Shown in pieces: positions 1 to 8,508 of a stretch of DNA of 64,000 nt. A model generated the notes under the pieces. That model had not been told where the DNA came from and did not search any database. It saw only the letters and a list, made by a program, of their open reading frames with translations. The DNA lies in assembly GCA_012719135.1 (NCBI GenBank), contig JAAYAW010000046.1, forward strand, positions 17,585-81,584, read 5' to 3'. The position numbers and the translations under genes are program-made. The stretch is from Chloroflexota bacterium (GTDB lineage Bacteria; Chloroflexota; Anaerolineae; UBA1429). How positions within the stretch are numbered: the first letter of the stretch is position 1; every line of letters begins with the position of its first letter.

Positions 1-2
1 CC

Positions 3-440
3 GATCGCTGGGCCATCATGCCGGACCTGGTAATCTTGGATGGTGGCAAAGGCCAGCTGGGCGCCGTCCACGAGGTGATGGAGTCGCTTGGGCTGGATCA
101 CATCCCCACCGTTGGCCTGGCAAAGCAGGAGGAGGAGATATTCCTCCCCGGCCGGCCCGAGTCGCTCCGCCTCCCGGCCGGTTCCGAGGCGCTGTTCCTG
201 GTACAGCGCATCCGGGATGAGGCGCACCGCTTTGCCGTGACCTATCATCGCAAGCTTCGCGACAAGGATAGCACCCGCTCACTGCTGGATGACATTCCTG
301 GCATCGGCCCCAAGAGAAGGCAGGCCTTGCTGAAGACCTTCGGATCGCTGGATCGCATCCGGAACGCCAGCGTGGAGGATCTGGTCGCCGTGCCCGGCAT
401 GAACCGGGCGGCGGCAGAAAAGCTCGTCGAGTACCTCTAG
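3..440 (+). CDS. uvrC: Excinuclease ABC subunit C, C-terminal part
   Basis: This is the 3' end of a gene entering from the left edge; the frame is open from base 3. UvrC makes both incisions in nucleotide excision repair together with UvrB. The fragment carries the UvrC-homology (RNase H-like) motif PDLVILDGGKGQL, then ends in a helix-hairpin-helix pair (IPGIGPKRRQALLKTFGSL and AVPGMNRAAAEKLVEYL), the usual C-terminus of UvrC. The ATG at 18 lies inside the domain and is not the start. Identification is firm; only the N-terminal part is missing from the window. Confidence 0.95.
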   Translation, partial: DRWAIMPDLVILDGGKGQLGAVHEVMESLGLDHIPTVGLAKQEEEIFLPGRPESLRLPAGSEALFLVQRIRDEAHRFAVTYHRKLRDKDSTRSLLDDIPGIGPKRRQALLKTFGSLDRIRNASVEDLVAVPGMNRAAAEKLVEYL

Positions 441-513
441 CGAGCCGGGCCCGCCGCCTCAAGCATTGGCAGGGCAATGCAGGCGTGGGGCCGCGCGGCT
501 GGCGTAGCGCCTT

Positions 514-1248
514 CTACTCTCGATCCAGTATCCCGGTGATGGTATCGATGCCGGCCTTGCGCGCCTGAGATATCTGGAGTGCGCGTGGAACGTTGTACAC
601 GTGCCCGCCCTTGCGGAAGCGAGCGCCCGTCTGCTTGAACACAAATGGCACACCGGCGCCTACACACTGGTCGCGCAGATCGGTTACCCAGTCATAATCG
701 CAGACGCGCGCGTCCGGACCGCTCTCTCCGCCCACCATGACGTAAGCCAGCCGATCGTCCAGCCAGGGTGTGATGTCTACGGCCTCGAGCAGCGGCTCAC
801 AGATCACAAAGCGACGCCGAAGCGGAGCATTCATCAAGAAAGGCAGGCGAATGGCGGCCTGCCGCTGGCTCTCGACCGTGGCGCCTATCGCCACGTTGGG
901 ATAACCCTCGCCCCAGTCGGAGGGCAGGCACGTCTGAAGCCTGGACAGGCGCTTGGTGATGATGGAGAAGCCAAGATCCGGACGAGCTCTGATGATCTCC
1001 CAGGCCTCATCGCGCCAGGGATCCGCCTCTTCAAGGAAGAAATCCGAAGTCAGGCAGGTGAAGACGTCCGTATTGGGCCGCAGCGCGTACTCATTGAGGC
1101 GGTTGCGGCGCAGCGGCAGGCGAAAGTCGCCGGTGCGCACCACGTTCTCCGGATCGCGCCCAAAGCGCGCGTCCATGCCAAAGACGTAACAGTGCCCGCA
1201 CCCTTCAGAGTACTTGTGGCATCCATGCCACGGATTCCACGTCACCAC
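514..1248 (-). CDS. Gp37/Gp68-type (DUF5131) protein
   Basis: A 244-residue protein of the family first named from mycobacteriophage Gp37/Gp68. The N-terminus shows the family hallmark VTWNPWHGCHKYSEGCGHCY, a C-x6-C-x2-C cluster resembling an iron-sulfur site of radical-SAM type; later motifs FSIITKRL and VMVGGESGP are also typical. The activity of the family is not established to my knowledge. It begins with GTG 37 bases after the mutS2 stop on the same strand, so the two may be co-transcribed. No other in-frame start exists before the upstream stop. The family occurs on phages and chromosomes alike, but no other phage genes are nearby. Confidence 0.8.
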   Translation of the reverse strand: MVTWNPWHGCHKYSEGCGHCYVFGMDARFGRDPENVVRTGDFRLPLRRNRLNEYALRPNTDVFTCLTSDFFLEEADPWRDEAWEIIRARPDLGFSIITKRLSRLQTCLPSDWGEGYPNVAIGATVESQRQAAIRLPFLMNAPLRRRFVICEPLLEAVDITPWLDDRLAYVMVGGESGPDARVCDYDWVTDLRDQCVGAGVPFVFKQTGARFRKGGHVYNVPRALQISQARKAGIDTITGILDRE

Positions 1249-1284
1249 GCGATGCCCCCGATCTGAGCCGCGGACGTCGCCGCA

Positions 1285-3675
1285 CTATTCTGCGCTCTCC
1301 AACTGCACGACGGTGATGCCGTCCCCTCCCTCGGCGAGCTCTCCGGCCCTAAAGGACTTGACCAGGGGATTCGCGCGCAGGGAATCGCGCACGATCTGCT
1401 TGAGCACGCCCATCCCCTTGCCATGGACAATGTGAACCCAAGGCAAGGCAGAGAGGTAGGCCTGTTCCAGATACCGGTCCACCAGCTCGGGCACCTCAGC
1501 GGCCCGCATGCCCCGCAGATGCAGCTCCATGCCGGGCGAGGCCGTCACGGGGCGGCGGATTGTCGCTGCCGGCGTCGCCGCCGCGAGCGAACGCCCTCGG
1601 AACTGCAGACGATCAAGCTCTGTACGCAAGCGAAAGCCTCCCAAACTCACCAAGGCGCTATCGCCCTCGATCTCCTGGAGCACCCCTTCCTGCCCCAGGG
1701 ATGGCACCCAGACGCGGTCGCCCACCCGGAGCGCCTCCTCGTCGTCGGGCTCAGGAGCTAAAGGCATACGCTCGGTGCGCACGGGCTCAATCTGCTGCTC
1801 CAGGTTGTCAAGAGCCTTGAGCGCATCTCCCGCCAACCGCTCGTCCGATGCTCCCGCGGCGCGCTGCCGCCAGGCGCGCATTTGGCCACGCATCTGTTCC
1901 AGTTCGTCGCGAGCTTGTTCGCGTGCCTCCTCAAGGACGAGACGCCTGGCTTCCTCTATCTGAGAAAGCCTAAAGCGCAACTCCTGCTCCATCTCCTGAG
2001 CCTTCCGGTTGGCCGCTTCAGCCTCGGAGAGCTCCTGCTTGGCAGCATCGGCGGCCGCCTTTACGTTGGCCAGCAACACATCCGCACCGGCATCCTCCGC
2101 CGAGACGAGACCTCTGGCCATCTGCAGTATCCCATCGGGCAGGCCAAGCCGCTCCGCAATCGCAAAGGCATTGCTGCGGCCCGGCAGCCCGATACTCAGC
2201 CGGAACGTCGGCGAGAGCGTCTGCACATCGAACTCTACGCTGGCGTTCTCCACCAGCGGCGTGCTAAAGGCGTACACCTTGAGCTGAGAATAGTGCGATG
2301 AACAGAACGTGAGCGAGCCGCGTTTCACCAGAGTGCTGATCAGGGCCTGCGCCAGAGCCGCGCCCTCCACGGGGTCCGTGCCAGCGCCGATCTCATCCAG
2401 CAGCACGAGCGACCGCTCATCCGCCTGCCGCAGGACGTCAACGATCCGCGTCAGATGTGACGAGAAGGTGGAAAGGCTCTGCTCGATCGACTGCTCGTCG
2501 CCGATATCGGCATAGATCCCCGAAAACACGGGCAACCTGGCCCCCTCCCCGGCCGGGATATGCAGGCCGGCCTGGTGCATGGCGGCCAGAAGGCCGACGG
2601 TCTTGAGAGACACCGTCTTCCCTCCGGTGTTGGGGCCCGTGATCACCAGCGCGGTGCTGTTCGCCCCCAGGTACACATCGATCGGCACCACCCGCGCCGG
2701 ATCCAGCAGGGGATGGCGGGCGCGAGGCAGATAGAAGGGATGCTGCCAGCGATCGACCGCGTCGGCGGCCGGGCGGGTCGGCCACTGGTCCAGCGTCAGC
2801 TCCGCGGCGACGCCATTCTGGGCATAGCTGTAGTGCGCCTTGGCCAGCGCCAGATCGATCTCGGCCAGCAGGCGCACATTGTTGATCACGTTATCGGCCT
2901 CATCGCCCACCAGCGCGCTCAACTGGCGCAGGATCCGCGCCATCTCGTGCCGCTCGGCAATGATCAACTCCTGCCACTGGTTGTTCAGCTCCACTGTGGC
3001 GAGCGGCTCGATAAAGAGCGTTTGCCCGCTGGAGGACTGATCCTGCACCAAGCCAGGAATCCGGCCGCGGTGTTCGACCTTGAGCGGGATGACGTAGCGC
3101 CCGTTGCGCTCTGTTACGATCGGCTCCTGCAGGTACTTGGCCGTATCCGGGCTGCTCACAAGGCGACGCAGACGTTCCAGAAGCCGTTCCTTGGAGGTAT
3201 AGATCTCCCGCCGGATGCGCGCGAGCTCAGGGCTGGCCGTGTCCCGCACCAGGCCGTCTTCATCGAGGCAACGCTGGATCTCCTCGATGACGTGCGAGAG
3301 GGGCCTGATCTCACCGGCCCTGGCGGCCAGCAGGGGATACTCCTGCGCCAGCGGGCTCAAGTTTCGGTAGATCTCGCGCGCGCTGGCCAGGGTCACGCCG
3401 ATAGCAAGGAGGTCCTCGGATCCAAGTGAGGAATCCAGCGCGGCGCGCCGGGCCGCGGCTCGCACGTCACGTGCGCCGCCCACCGAGCTCTCCACACGGG
3501 TCGAAAGCAGCCGCTTGGCTTCTGTCGTCTCGGCGAGCCGCATCCGGACGACCTCCGGATCGGTGGCCGGCCGCAACCCCAGGACCAGCTCGCGACTGGC
3601 CGAAAAGGCCGCATACTCGGCGAGTTGCTGAAGGATCTTGGGATATTCGAGCGTGGCGAGATAGTGGGCATCCAT
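1285..3675 (-). CDS. mutS2: Endonuclease MutS2
   Basis: A 796-residue MutS2. The core/lever region leads into the ABC-type ATPase with Walker A ITGPNTGGKT and Walker B VLLDEIGAGTDP. A charged coiled coil follows, then a C-terminal Smr nuclease domain (LHLRGMRAAE, HGKGMGVL). Lacking the MutS mismatch-recognition domain, the family acts in recombination suppression and, in some bacteria, rescue of collided ribosomes. The frame stays open to 3909, but I start at ATG 3675 (MDAHYLATLEYPKIL) because this is the usual N-terminus and it lies downstream of the promoter at 3722-3750. Confidence 0.95.
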   Translation of the reverse strand: MDAHYLATLEYPKILQQLAEYAAFSASRELVLGLRPATDPEVVRMRLAETTEAKRLLSTRVESSVGGARDVRAAARRAALDSSLGSEDLLAIGVTLASAREIYRNLSPLAQEYPLLAARAGEIRPLSHVIEEIQRCLDEDGLVRDTASPELARIRREIYTSKERLLERLRRLVSSPDTAKYLQEPIVTERNGRYVIPLKVEHRGRIPGLVQDQSSSGQTLFIEPLATVELNNQWQELIIAERHEMARILRQLSALVGDEADNVINNVRLLAEIDLALAKAHYSYAQNGVAAELTLDQWPTRPAADAVDRWQHPFYLPRARHPLLDPARVVPIDVYLGANSTALVITGPNTGGKTVSLKTVGLLAAMHQAGLHIPAGEGARLPVFSGIYADIGDEQSIEQSLSTFSSHLTRIVDVLRQADERSLVLLDEIGAGTDPVEGAALAQALISTLVKRGSLTFCSSHYSQLKVYAFSTPLVENASVEFDVQTLSPTFRLSIGLPGRSNAFAIAERLGLPDGILQMARGLVSAEDAGADVLLANVKAAADAAKQELSEAEAANRKAQEMEQELRFRLSQIEEARRLVLEEAREQARDELEQMRGQMRAWRQRAAGASDERLAGDALKALDNLEQQIEPVRTERMPLAPEPDDEEALRVGDRVWVPSLGQEGVLQEIEGDSALVSLGGFRLRTELDRLQFRGRSLAAATPAATIRRPVTASPGMELHLRGMRAAEVPELVDRYLEQAYLSALPWVHIVHGKGMGVLKQIVRDSLRANPLVKSFRAGELAEGGDGITVVQLESAE

Positions 3676-3721
3676 GCCGGGGCACCGTTCCTTGCTGCAT
3701 GACCGAAATGCACGGGAGGCG

Positions 3722-3750
3722 AGTATAGACTCGTTATTGGGGCATGTCAA
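3722..3750 (-). promoter_or_regulatory. Sigma-70 promoter of mutS2
   Basis: Read on the minus strand there is a perfect TTGACA (3745-3750), a 17-base spacer and TATACT (3722-3727). The predicted start of transcription is about 40 bases before the mutS2 ATG at 3675, which supports the shorter start chosen for that gene. Confidence 0.75.
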
Positions 3751-3811
3751 AGCCGCTGGCGACCAGCCTGTGCCTTGCCTATAATGCATCCAGCACAGAT
3801 GGAGGAACAGG

Positions 3812-4987
3812 ATGCTACCAGCCCCACTGATGGTTTCGACTCCGGGATCCTTTGCCGAGCACACGCTCGCCGTCCGTAAGCCAGGGATCATCAAGAAGGT
3901 GATCGACACGCAGCACTATGCACCGGAGATCGTCGCCGCGCTGGAGAGCTTTGCGGAAGAAGTCCGCTCGGGCGTCGCCGGTCCACTGAAAGAGGCCACG
4001 CCGGACCGCCGCCCGTGGAATCACGCGCTGGCCCCATGGGAAGGCCGGCGATGGATGGAACTGCCCTGGTTCCTGGCCGAAACGTACTTTTACCGGCGCC
4101 TGCTGGAGGCCGTCCGCTACTTTCATCCGGGACCGACCTTTCTCCTGGATCCCTTTGATCCCCAGAAGCGCGAGTCGCTCGGCGAGGGACTGGAAGCCAC
4201 GGCGCGCTTTTTCGACCGACTGCCCGAGCAAGCCGAACTGCAGGCGAAGTTCATGGTGGCGGCGCGTCGCAGCCTCTGGGGAAACCGGGCCGATCTCTCC
4301 AATATCACGGTCAGTGCATCGAGCGAAACCGATAGCGACGAACAGCATCGCATTCTGATCGACCATCGCATGACGATCTGGGATCTACTCGCGGCGGGAA
4401 AGGTCCGCCGGCTGGACTTTGTGGCGGACAACTCCGGACCGGAAATCCTCGCGGATATGGGCCTGATCGGGCTGCTGCTCGGTCACAACCTGGTCCGTGA
4501 GGTGCATCTCCACCTCAAGCCACAGCCCTTTTTCGTATCGGACACCATGCCCAAGGACTTTCGGCTGGCACGGAGGGCCCTGGAGGCGCTGGATGCGCCT
4601 CGGCCACACGCCCTGGGCGCTCTGCTCCGCGAGGCGGGGAGAGCGGGCCGGCTCACGCTCCACGCACATCCTTTCTGGTCCACCAGTGGGCATCTCACAA
4701 ACCTTCCCGAGGATCTGGAGAGTGATCTTGCTCGCGCGGATCTCATCATGCTCAAGGGCGATGTGAACTACCGCCGCCTGCTGGAGGATCGTGATTGGCC
4801 CCCCACGACCGACTTGGCCAGCGTAACCCAGTACATGCCGGCGCCGTTTGTGACGCTTCGCACGCTCAAGGCAGAGCTGATCGTGGGTATGCGTGAAGGC
4901 CAGGCCGAGGCGCTCCGCGCCGAGGACCCGGACTGGCTGGTGAATGGCGAGCGGGGCCTCATCCAGTACGTTGCGGTGGACCGGTGA
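3812..4987 (+). CDS. ARMT1-like DUF89 metal-dependent phosphatase
   Basis: A 391-residue protein of the DUF89/ARMT1 family, metal-dependent phosphatases proposed to act on reactive or damaged phospho-metabolites such as sugar phosphates. Seen in the sequence are the family signature FVADNSGPEIL (about residue 203), with metal-binding Asp and Asn, KGDVNYRRL (about residue 313) and the C-terminal VTLRTLKAELIVG. A Shine-Dalgarno GGAGGAAC lies before ATG 3812. It is divergent from mutS2 and stands alone, ending at a strong hairpin. The substrate cannot be read from the sequence. Confidence 0.82.
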   Translation: MLPAPLMVSTPGSFAEHTLAVRKPGIIKKVIDTQHYAPEIVAALESFAEEVRSGVAGPLKEATPDRRPWNHALAPWEGRRWMELPWFLAETYFYRRLLEAVRYFHPGPTFLLDPFDPQKRESLGEGLEATARFFDRLPEQAELQAKFMVAARRSLWGNRADLSNITVSASSETDSDEQHRILIDHRMTIWDLLAAGKVRRLDFVADNSGPEILADMGLIGLLLGHNLVREVHLHLKPQPFFVSDTMPKDFRLARRALEALDAPRPHALGALLREAGRAGRLTLHAHPFWSTSGHLTNLPEDLESDLARADLIMLKGDVNYRRLLEDRDWPPTTDLASVTQYMPAPFVTLRTLKAELIVGMREGQAEALRAEDPDWLVNGERGLIQYVAVDR

Positions 4988-5084
4988 TCGACCGGCGCTG
5001 AGTACGAGGCGCATGGGGTTAACACAAGCCCAGTCCTGGGCACGGGCTGGGAGCGCGCTATACCGTTCCCGGACGCTCGCTTAA

Positions 5085-5115
5085 CGCTGAGGCAGGCCTG
5101 TGGCTTGCCTCAGCG
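5085..5115. terminator. Bidirectional terminator-like hairpin
   Basis: CGCTGAGGCAGGCC pairs with the mirrored arm ending TGCCTCAGCG (14 pairs including one G-T, 3-base loop). It sits between the convergent ends of the DUF89 gene (4987) and the sugar isomerase gene (5166). There is no clear T tract on either side. Confidence 0.55.
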
Positions 5116-5165
5116 CCAGTATGCCGCCCTCGCCAGAGTTCGCCTGCCCGTGCCCGCCAGTACGC

Positions 5166-5927
5166 CTACGCGGCCGCCCAGCGCGCCAACACGGCGCGAA
5201 CGCGCGCAACCTGCACGGCTACCTCGGCGTACTCGTCGCTCCCGCTGTGGTGTTCTACCCCCCAATAGCCGTCGTACCCCGCATCGCGCAGCATCCCCAT
5301 GCTGGCCTCCAGAGGGCCTTCGGTGATCTGCCAGGACAGGTGCGTATGCATCGCCCAGGGAGCCATCTCACGATCGCCGGGATCGCCGCGGAAGTGCAAC
5401 AGCACGCCAAAGGCTGGATGGTCCACCGCGCGGCAGATGGCCACCATGTTCTCTGGCAAGACCTCAGGTCCCCAGTGGTTCTCGGGGCCCACGCGGTACC
5501 CGCCCGCCTGCGCACGAGCAGCGTATTCCCGATATCGGGACACGATCAGGTCCATCTGCTCGCTGCTAAAGGCCCGCGCATCGTGCGCGCCACCGGCATC
5601 GATGCGAACCGTGCGCGCCCCCAGAAGCTCTGCGGCCTCCAGGTGCGCCAGCGCATTCCGGTGGTTGGCCTCTCGCCTGTCCGCATCGTCCTCCCAGATA
5701 TGGGCGTCATCCACGCAGAGGTTCGCCAGCACCAGCCCTCGCTCGTCCAGAGCGCGCCTGATCTTGAGCACATAATCGCGCTCGGTGGTCGGCAGCATCC
5801 CATTCCAGATATCGGCCTGAGCGCCGTAACGGAAGCGAACGCTCTCCAGATAGCCAAACACGTCCATGACGCCATGCCGTAGCAGACCGTGAAAGGCGTA
5901 CGAGGCAACGGATACCCTATCGTCCAT
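5166..5927 (-). CDS. Sugar phosphate isomerase/epimerase (AP-endonuclease-2 fold)
   Basis: A 253-residue TIM-barrel protein of the xylose-isomerase-like group. Strand-end motifs with likely metal ligands are visible: NLCVDDAH, VRIDAGGAHD, VGPENHWGPE, MHTHLSW and WGVEHHSGSDEY (a C-terminal glutamate-bearing strand). Such enzymes isomerise or epimerise keto-sugars or inositol derivatives, often beside Gfo/Idh/MocA dehydrogenases, and two of these lie directly upstream on the same strand. The start is ATG 5927 with GGGAGGG before it. The substrate is unknown. Confidence 0.78.
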   Translation of the reverse strand: MDDRVSVASYAFHGLLRHGVMDVFGYLESVRFRYGAQADIWNGMLPTTERDYVLKIRRALDERGLVLANLCVDDAHIWEDDADRREANHRNALAHLEAAELLGARTVRIDAGGAHDARAFSSEQMDLIVSRYREYAARAQAGGYRVGPENHWGPEVLPENMVAICRAVDHPAFGVLLHFRGDPGDREMAPWAMHTHLSWQITEGPLEASMGMLRDAGYDGYWGVEHHSGSDEYAEVAVQVARVRAVLARWAAA

Positions 5928-6069
5928 CTCATCCCTCCCCTTCCCAGGGACCGTAGTGCATAAAGCGGTCAGTGAGGCGATCCTCTCTCTCCTCTGCGCT
6001 GGGACCCGGCCAAGAGCCAGAGAGGGCCAGCGAGGCCGCGCACAGAGGCACGGCCATCCGCCGCGACGT

Positions 6070-7170
6070 TCATCGATCCAGCCACACTTCTCTTCCGAGC
6101 GCCGCCGAGCGGTAGAGCCCCTCCAGAGCGCGGATCACATTGAGCACCTCCCCTCGCTGGACGAGGAGTTCGTCCTCGCCGCGGATCGCCCGAAGCATGT
6201 GAGCGGCCTGGCGCATATGTCCGATGACAAAGGGCTCGTCAGCGCCGGGAATGATGGGCAGCGTATCCGCCTGATAGGGACCAAGGGTTCCGGTCAGCCG
6301 CACTGGGTTCAGAGCCAGACCCGCCCTGGTGCCCAAGATGTACGTGCTGCCGGTTCCATCGGGAATGTTGGCCGCCCAGGAGGCCCGCAGCGTGATGGTG
6401 GTGCCGTTCTCCAGCCGCAGAAAACCCACCCCGAGATCCTCGACATCGAACTCGCGGTAGTCATAGCGACGGGGCTCCGACACGCCTTCCGGGGCGCCGC
6501 TATCCGCCTGGGACTTGCGCAGGCCCTCGTCCTGGGTGGCGATACGGGCATAGGTAGCTCCGCTGACGGACACCACGCGGGGGCTTCCGATAAGCCAGAG
6601 CACGGTATCCAGCGCATGCACGCCGATGTCCAGCACCGGCCCGCCCCCGGAGTGCTCCCGAATGTGAAAGAGGCCCCATTCCGGCACGCCGCGACGCCGC
6701 ATCGCCCCAGCCTCGGCGTAGTATGTATCCCCGAGATAGCCCGCCTCCACCAGGGCCTTTGCCGCCTGGTTATCTGTTCGAAAACGCAGGCACTGGCCCA
6801 CAAGCAGCACCCGACTGGCCTGCTCGGCGGCATCGTACATCTCCGCAGCATCCTGATAGGAGGTCGCCACGGGCTTTTCGCACAGAACGTGCGCCCCGGC
6901 GCGAAGCGCAGCCAGCGTCCAAGGCTTGTGATAGCTGTTTGGAGCACAGACGGAGACGATATCCAGATCCTGGGTATCCAACATACGCTGAGGATCGTCG
7001 GTCCAGTAGGCAATGCCATGCGCATCGGCCGTGTGGCGGGCATGCCCGCCATCGATATCCGCTGCAGCAACGATCTCTACGTCATCAGGGAGGTTTCGCC
7101 ACGCCGGCACATGCGCGATGTTGCAGATCATGCCGGTGCCGATGAGGCCTACACGCATTCTATGGCGCAT
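6070..7170 (-). CDS. Gfo/Idh/MocA family oxidoreductase (1)
   Basis: A 366-residue NAD(P)-dependent sugar or cyclitol dehydrogenase. The N-terminal Rossmann fold has VGLIGTGMICNIAHVPAW; the family motif VLCEKPVATS provides the EKP lysine; the C-terminal domain carries LDIGVHALDTVLWLIG with the usual Asp and His of the active site. A Shine-Dalgarno-like AGGAGCG precedes ATG 7170; ATG 7158 is an alternative. It lies 43 bases after the next dehydrogenase gene and ahead of the TIM-barrel isomerase, so the three probably form one operon for oxidising and isomerising a sugar or inositol-like substrate. Confidence 0.85.
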   Translation of the reverse strand: MRHRMRVGLIGTGMICNIAHVPAWRNLPDDVEIVAAADIDGGHARHTADAHGIAYWTDDPQRMLDTQDLDIVSVCAPNSYHKPWTLAALRAGAHVLCEKPVATSYQDAAEMYDAAEQASRVLLVGQCLRFRTDNQAAKALVEAGYLGDTYYAEAGAMRRRGVPEWGLFHIREHSGGGPVLDIGVHALDTVLWLIGSPRVVSVSGATYARIATQDEGLRKSQADSGAPEGVSEPRRYDYREFDVEDLGVGFLRLENGTTITLRASWAANIPDGTGSTYILGTRAGLALNPVRLTGTLGPYQADTLPIIPGADEPFVIGHMRQAAHMLRAIRGEDELLVQRGEVLNVIRALEGLYRSAALGREVWLDR

Positions 7171-7213
7171 CCTGCGCTCCTATCTCTGGTTCGACCATGA
7201 GGGTATGGCGCGG

Positions 7214-8320
7214 TCACTTTTCCCGGCCGATCCCCTGCTCCGCATGAGCAATCTCGTCCACCGTGACCTCTCTCCCTAGCCGCTGTGAGAGATAAACGCC
7301 CTCGGTAATCAGCGCCGTGTTGAGCGCGATCCGGGCGGTATCTAGGAGGGGCACCTTGCCCTGTAGAGCGGCCACCCAATGACGCTGTGACTCGCCATAG
7401 TACGTCTGCTCTGGATCACACTGCTCCCACCGCCAGATGCCCTGTTCAAGATCAAACGTGCCGTCCATCTCGAGATCCGCCAGGGTGGTGTAGTAGGTCA
7501 GAGGCCTGAGCCGAAGGCCGCCCCGCGATCCTGAGATCTGGTCCAGGTCCGGGTCCTCTGCCTGGATGGCCCAGGCCTCCTCCATCATAAAGCTGATTTC
7601 CCCCTCCAGCCGGACAAGGGCCATGCCCAGTTCCTCGACGTTATAGTGGCCACTTTCCCGGCGATCAGCATACATGTTCTCCAGTTGTTGGAACGTAGCG
7701 CCCGAGACGCTGAGCGGCGCGGGGTTTCCCAGCAGATGGAGTATCAGTGAGATGTGATACACAGCCATATCGAGCATCGCACCGCCTCCGGAAGTGCCCG
7801 TGTTCACAAAGGCGGCGCTCCCATAGCCGTCCACGTACGGGCGCCCACGCCGCCGATAGTGGATGGACTTGGCGAGGTAGACGCGACCAAGGTGCCCCTC
7901 GGCTATGATCCGGCGAGCCGCTCTGGCCTCTGGAGAGTAGAGGGTGCCCAGCTGTATGTGCAGCTTCCTGCCCGCTCGCATCGCGGCCTCGTACATCGCG
8001 AGCGCGTCCCGATACGTCCAGGACATCGGCTTTTCGCAGTAGCAATGCTTCCCAGCCTGGAGCACCGCTTCTGCGACGGGGCGGTGGAAGCGATTGTGCA
8101 GGCAGACGTCTACCGCATGGAGGTCATCACGCTCCAACATCAGGCCGTAATCGCTGTAGACGTTGGGCACACCAAACCGAGCGGCGAGCGAGGTCGCGGC
8201 ATCCTGGCGCAGATCACAGATGGCGACGACCTCAGCCTCTGGAATGGCGGCATACCGCTCCAGATGCCGTGTGCCGATCTGTCCGGTTCCGATCACACCG
8301 ATTCTGACCTTGTCGTTCAT
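7214..8320 (-). CDS. Gfo/Idh/MocA family oxidoreductase (2)
   Basis: A 368-residue dehydrogenase of the same superfamily as its neighbour but clearly different in sequence. Rossmann motif VRIGVIGTGQIGTRHLERY, the EKP motif in HCYCEKPMSWTY, and the substrate-side motif MLDMAVYHISLILHLLG are present. It is the first gene of the minus-strand operon; AAGGAGCG lies 8 bases before its ATG and a sigma-70 promoter is found at 8363-8392. Paired paralogous dehydrogenases with a barrel isomerase suggest a stepwise oxidation/isomerisation of one sugar, but no transporter or kinase is attached. Confidence 0.85.
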   Translation of the reverse strand: MNDKVRIGVIGTGQIGTRHLERYAAIPEAEVVAICDLRQDAATSLAARFGVPNVYSDYGLMLERDDLHAVDVCLHNRFHRPVAEAVLQAGKHCYCEKPMSWTYRDALAMYEAAMRAGRKLHIQLGTLYSPEARAARRIIAEGHLGRVYLAKSIHYRRRGRPYVDGYGSAAFVNTGTSGGGAMLDMAVYHISLILHLLGNPAPLSVSGATFQQLENMYADRRESGHYNVEELGMALVRLEGEISFMMEEAWAIQAEDPDLDQISGSRGGLRLRPLTYYTTLADLEMDGTFDLEQGIWRWEQCDPEQTYYGESQRHWVAALQGKVPLLDTARIALNTALITEGVYLSQRLGREVTVDEIAHAEQGIGREK

Positions 8321-8362
8321 GGAAGACGCTCCTTAGCGTAGGCCAGCCTCACACTGGCACCG

Positions 8363-8392
8363 ATTCTATCGGCACGTTGACGCGGCGGTCAA
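8363..8392 (-). promoter_or_regulatory. Promoter of the dehydrogenase/isomerase operon
   Basis: On the minus strand, TTGACC (8387-8392), an 18-base spacer and TAGAAT (8363-8368). It is back to back with the pst promoter at 8419-8447. Confidence 0.6.
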
Positions 8393-8418
8393 GGGCGTAA
8401 GCCCGGGTGCGGGGCGAT

Positions 8419-8447
8419 TTGCTTGCGTTCTGCCCCGCCGCTACAAT
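8419..8447 (+). promoter_or_regulatory. Promoter of the pst operon
   Basis: TTGCTT (8419-8424), 17-base spacer, TACAAT (8442-8447), 61 bases before the GTG of pstS. I do not see a recognisable PhoB box of direct repeats; the moderately poor -35 would fit an activated promoter, but this is inference. Confidence 0.5.
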
Positions 8448-8508
8448 CGTCTATGGATGGACCTCAGGCACCGCCGGCCGCCATGCCCGTGATCACGGGA
8501 GAATACAC

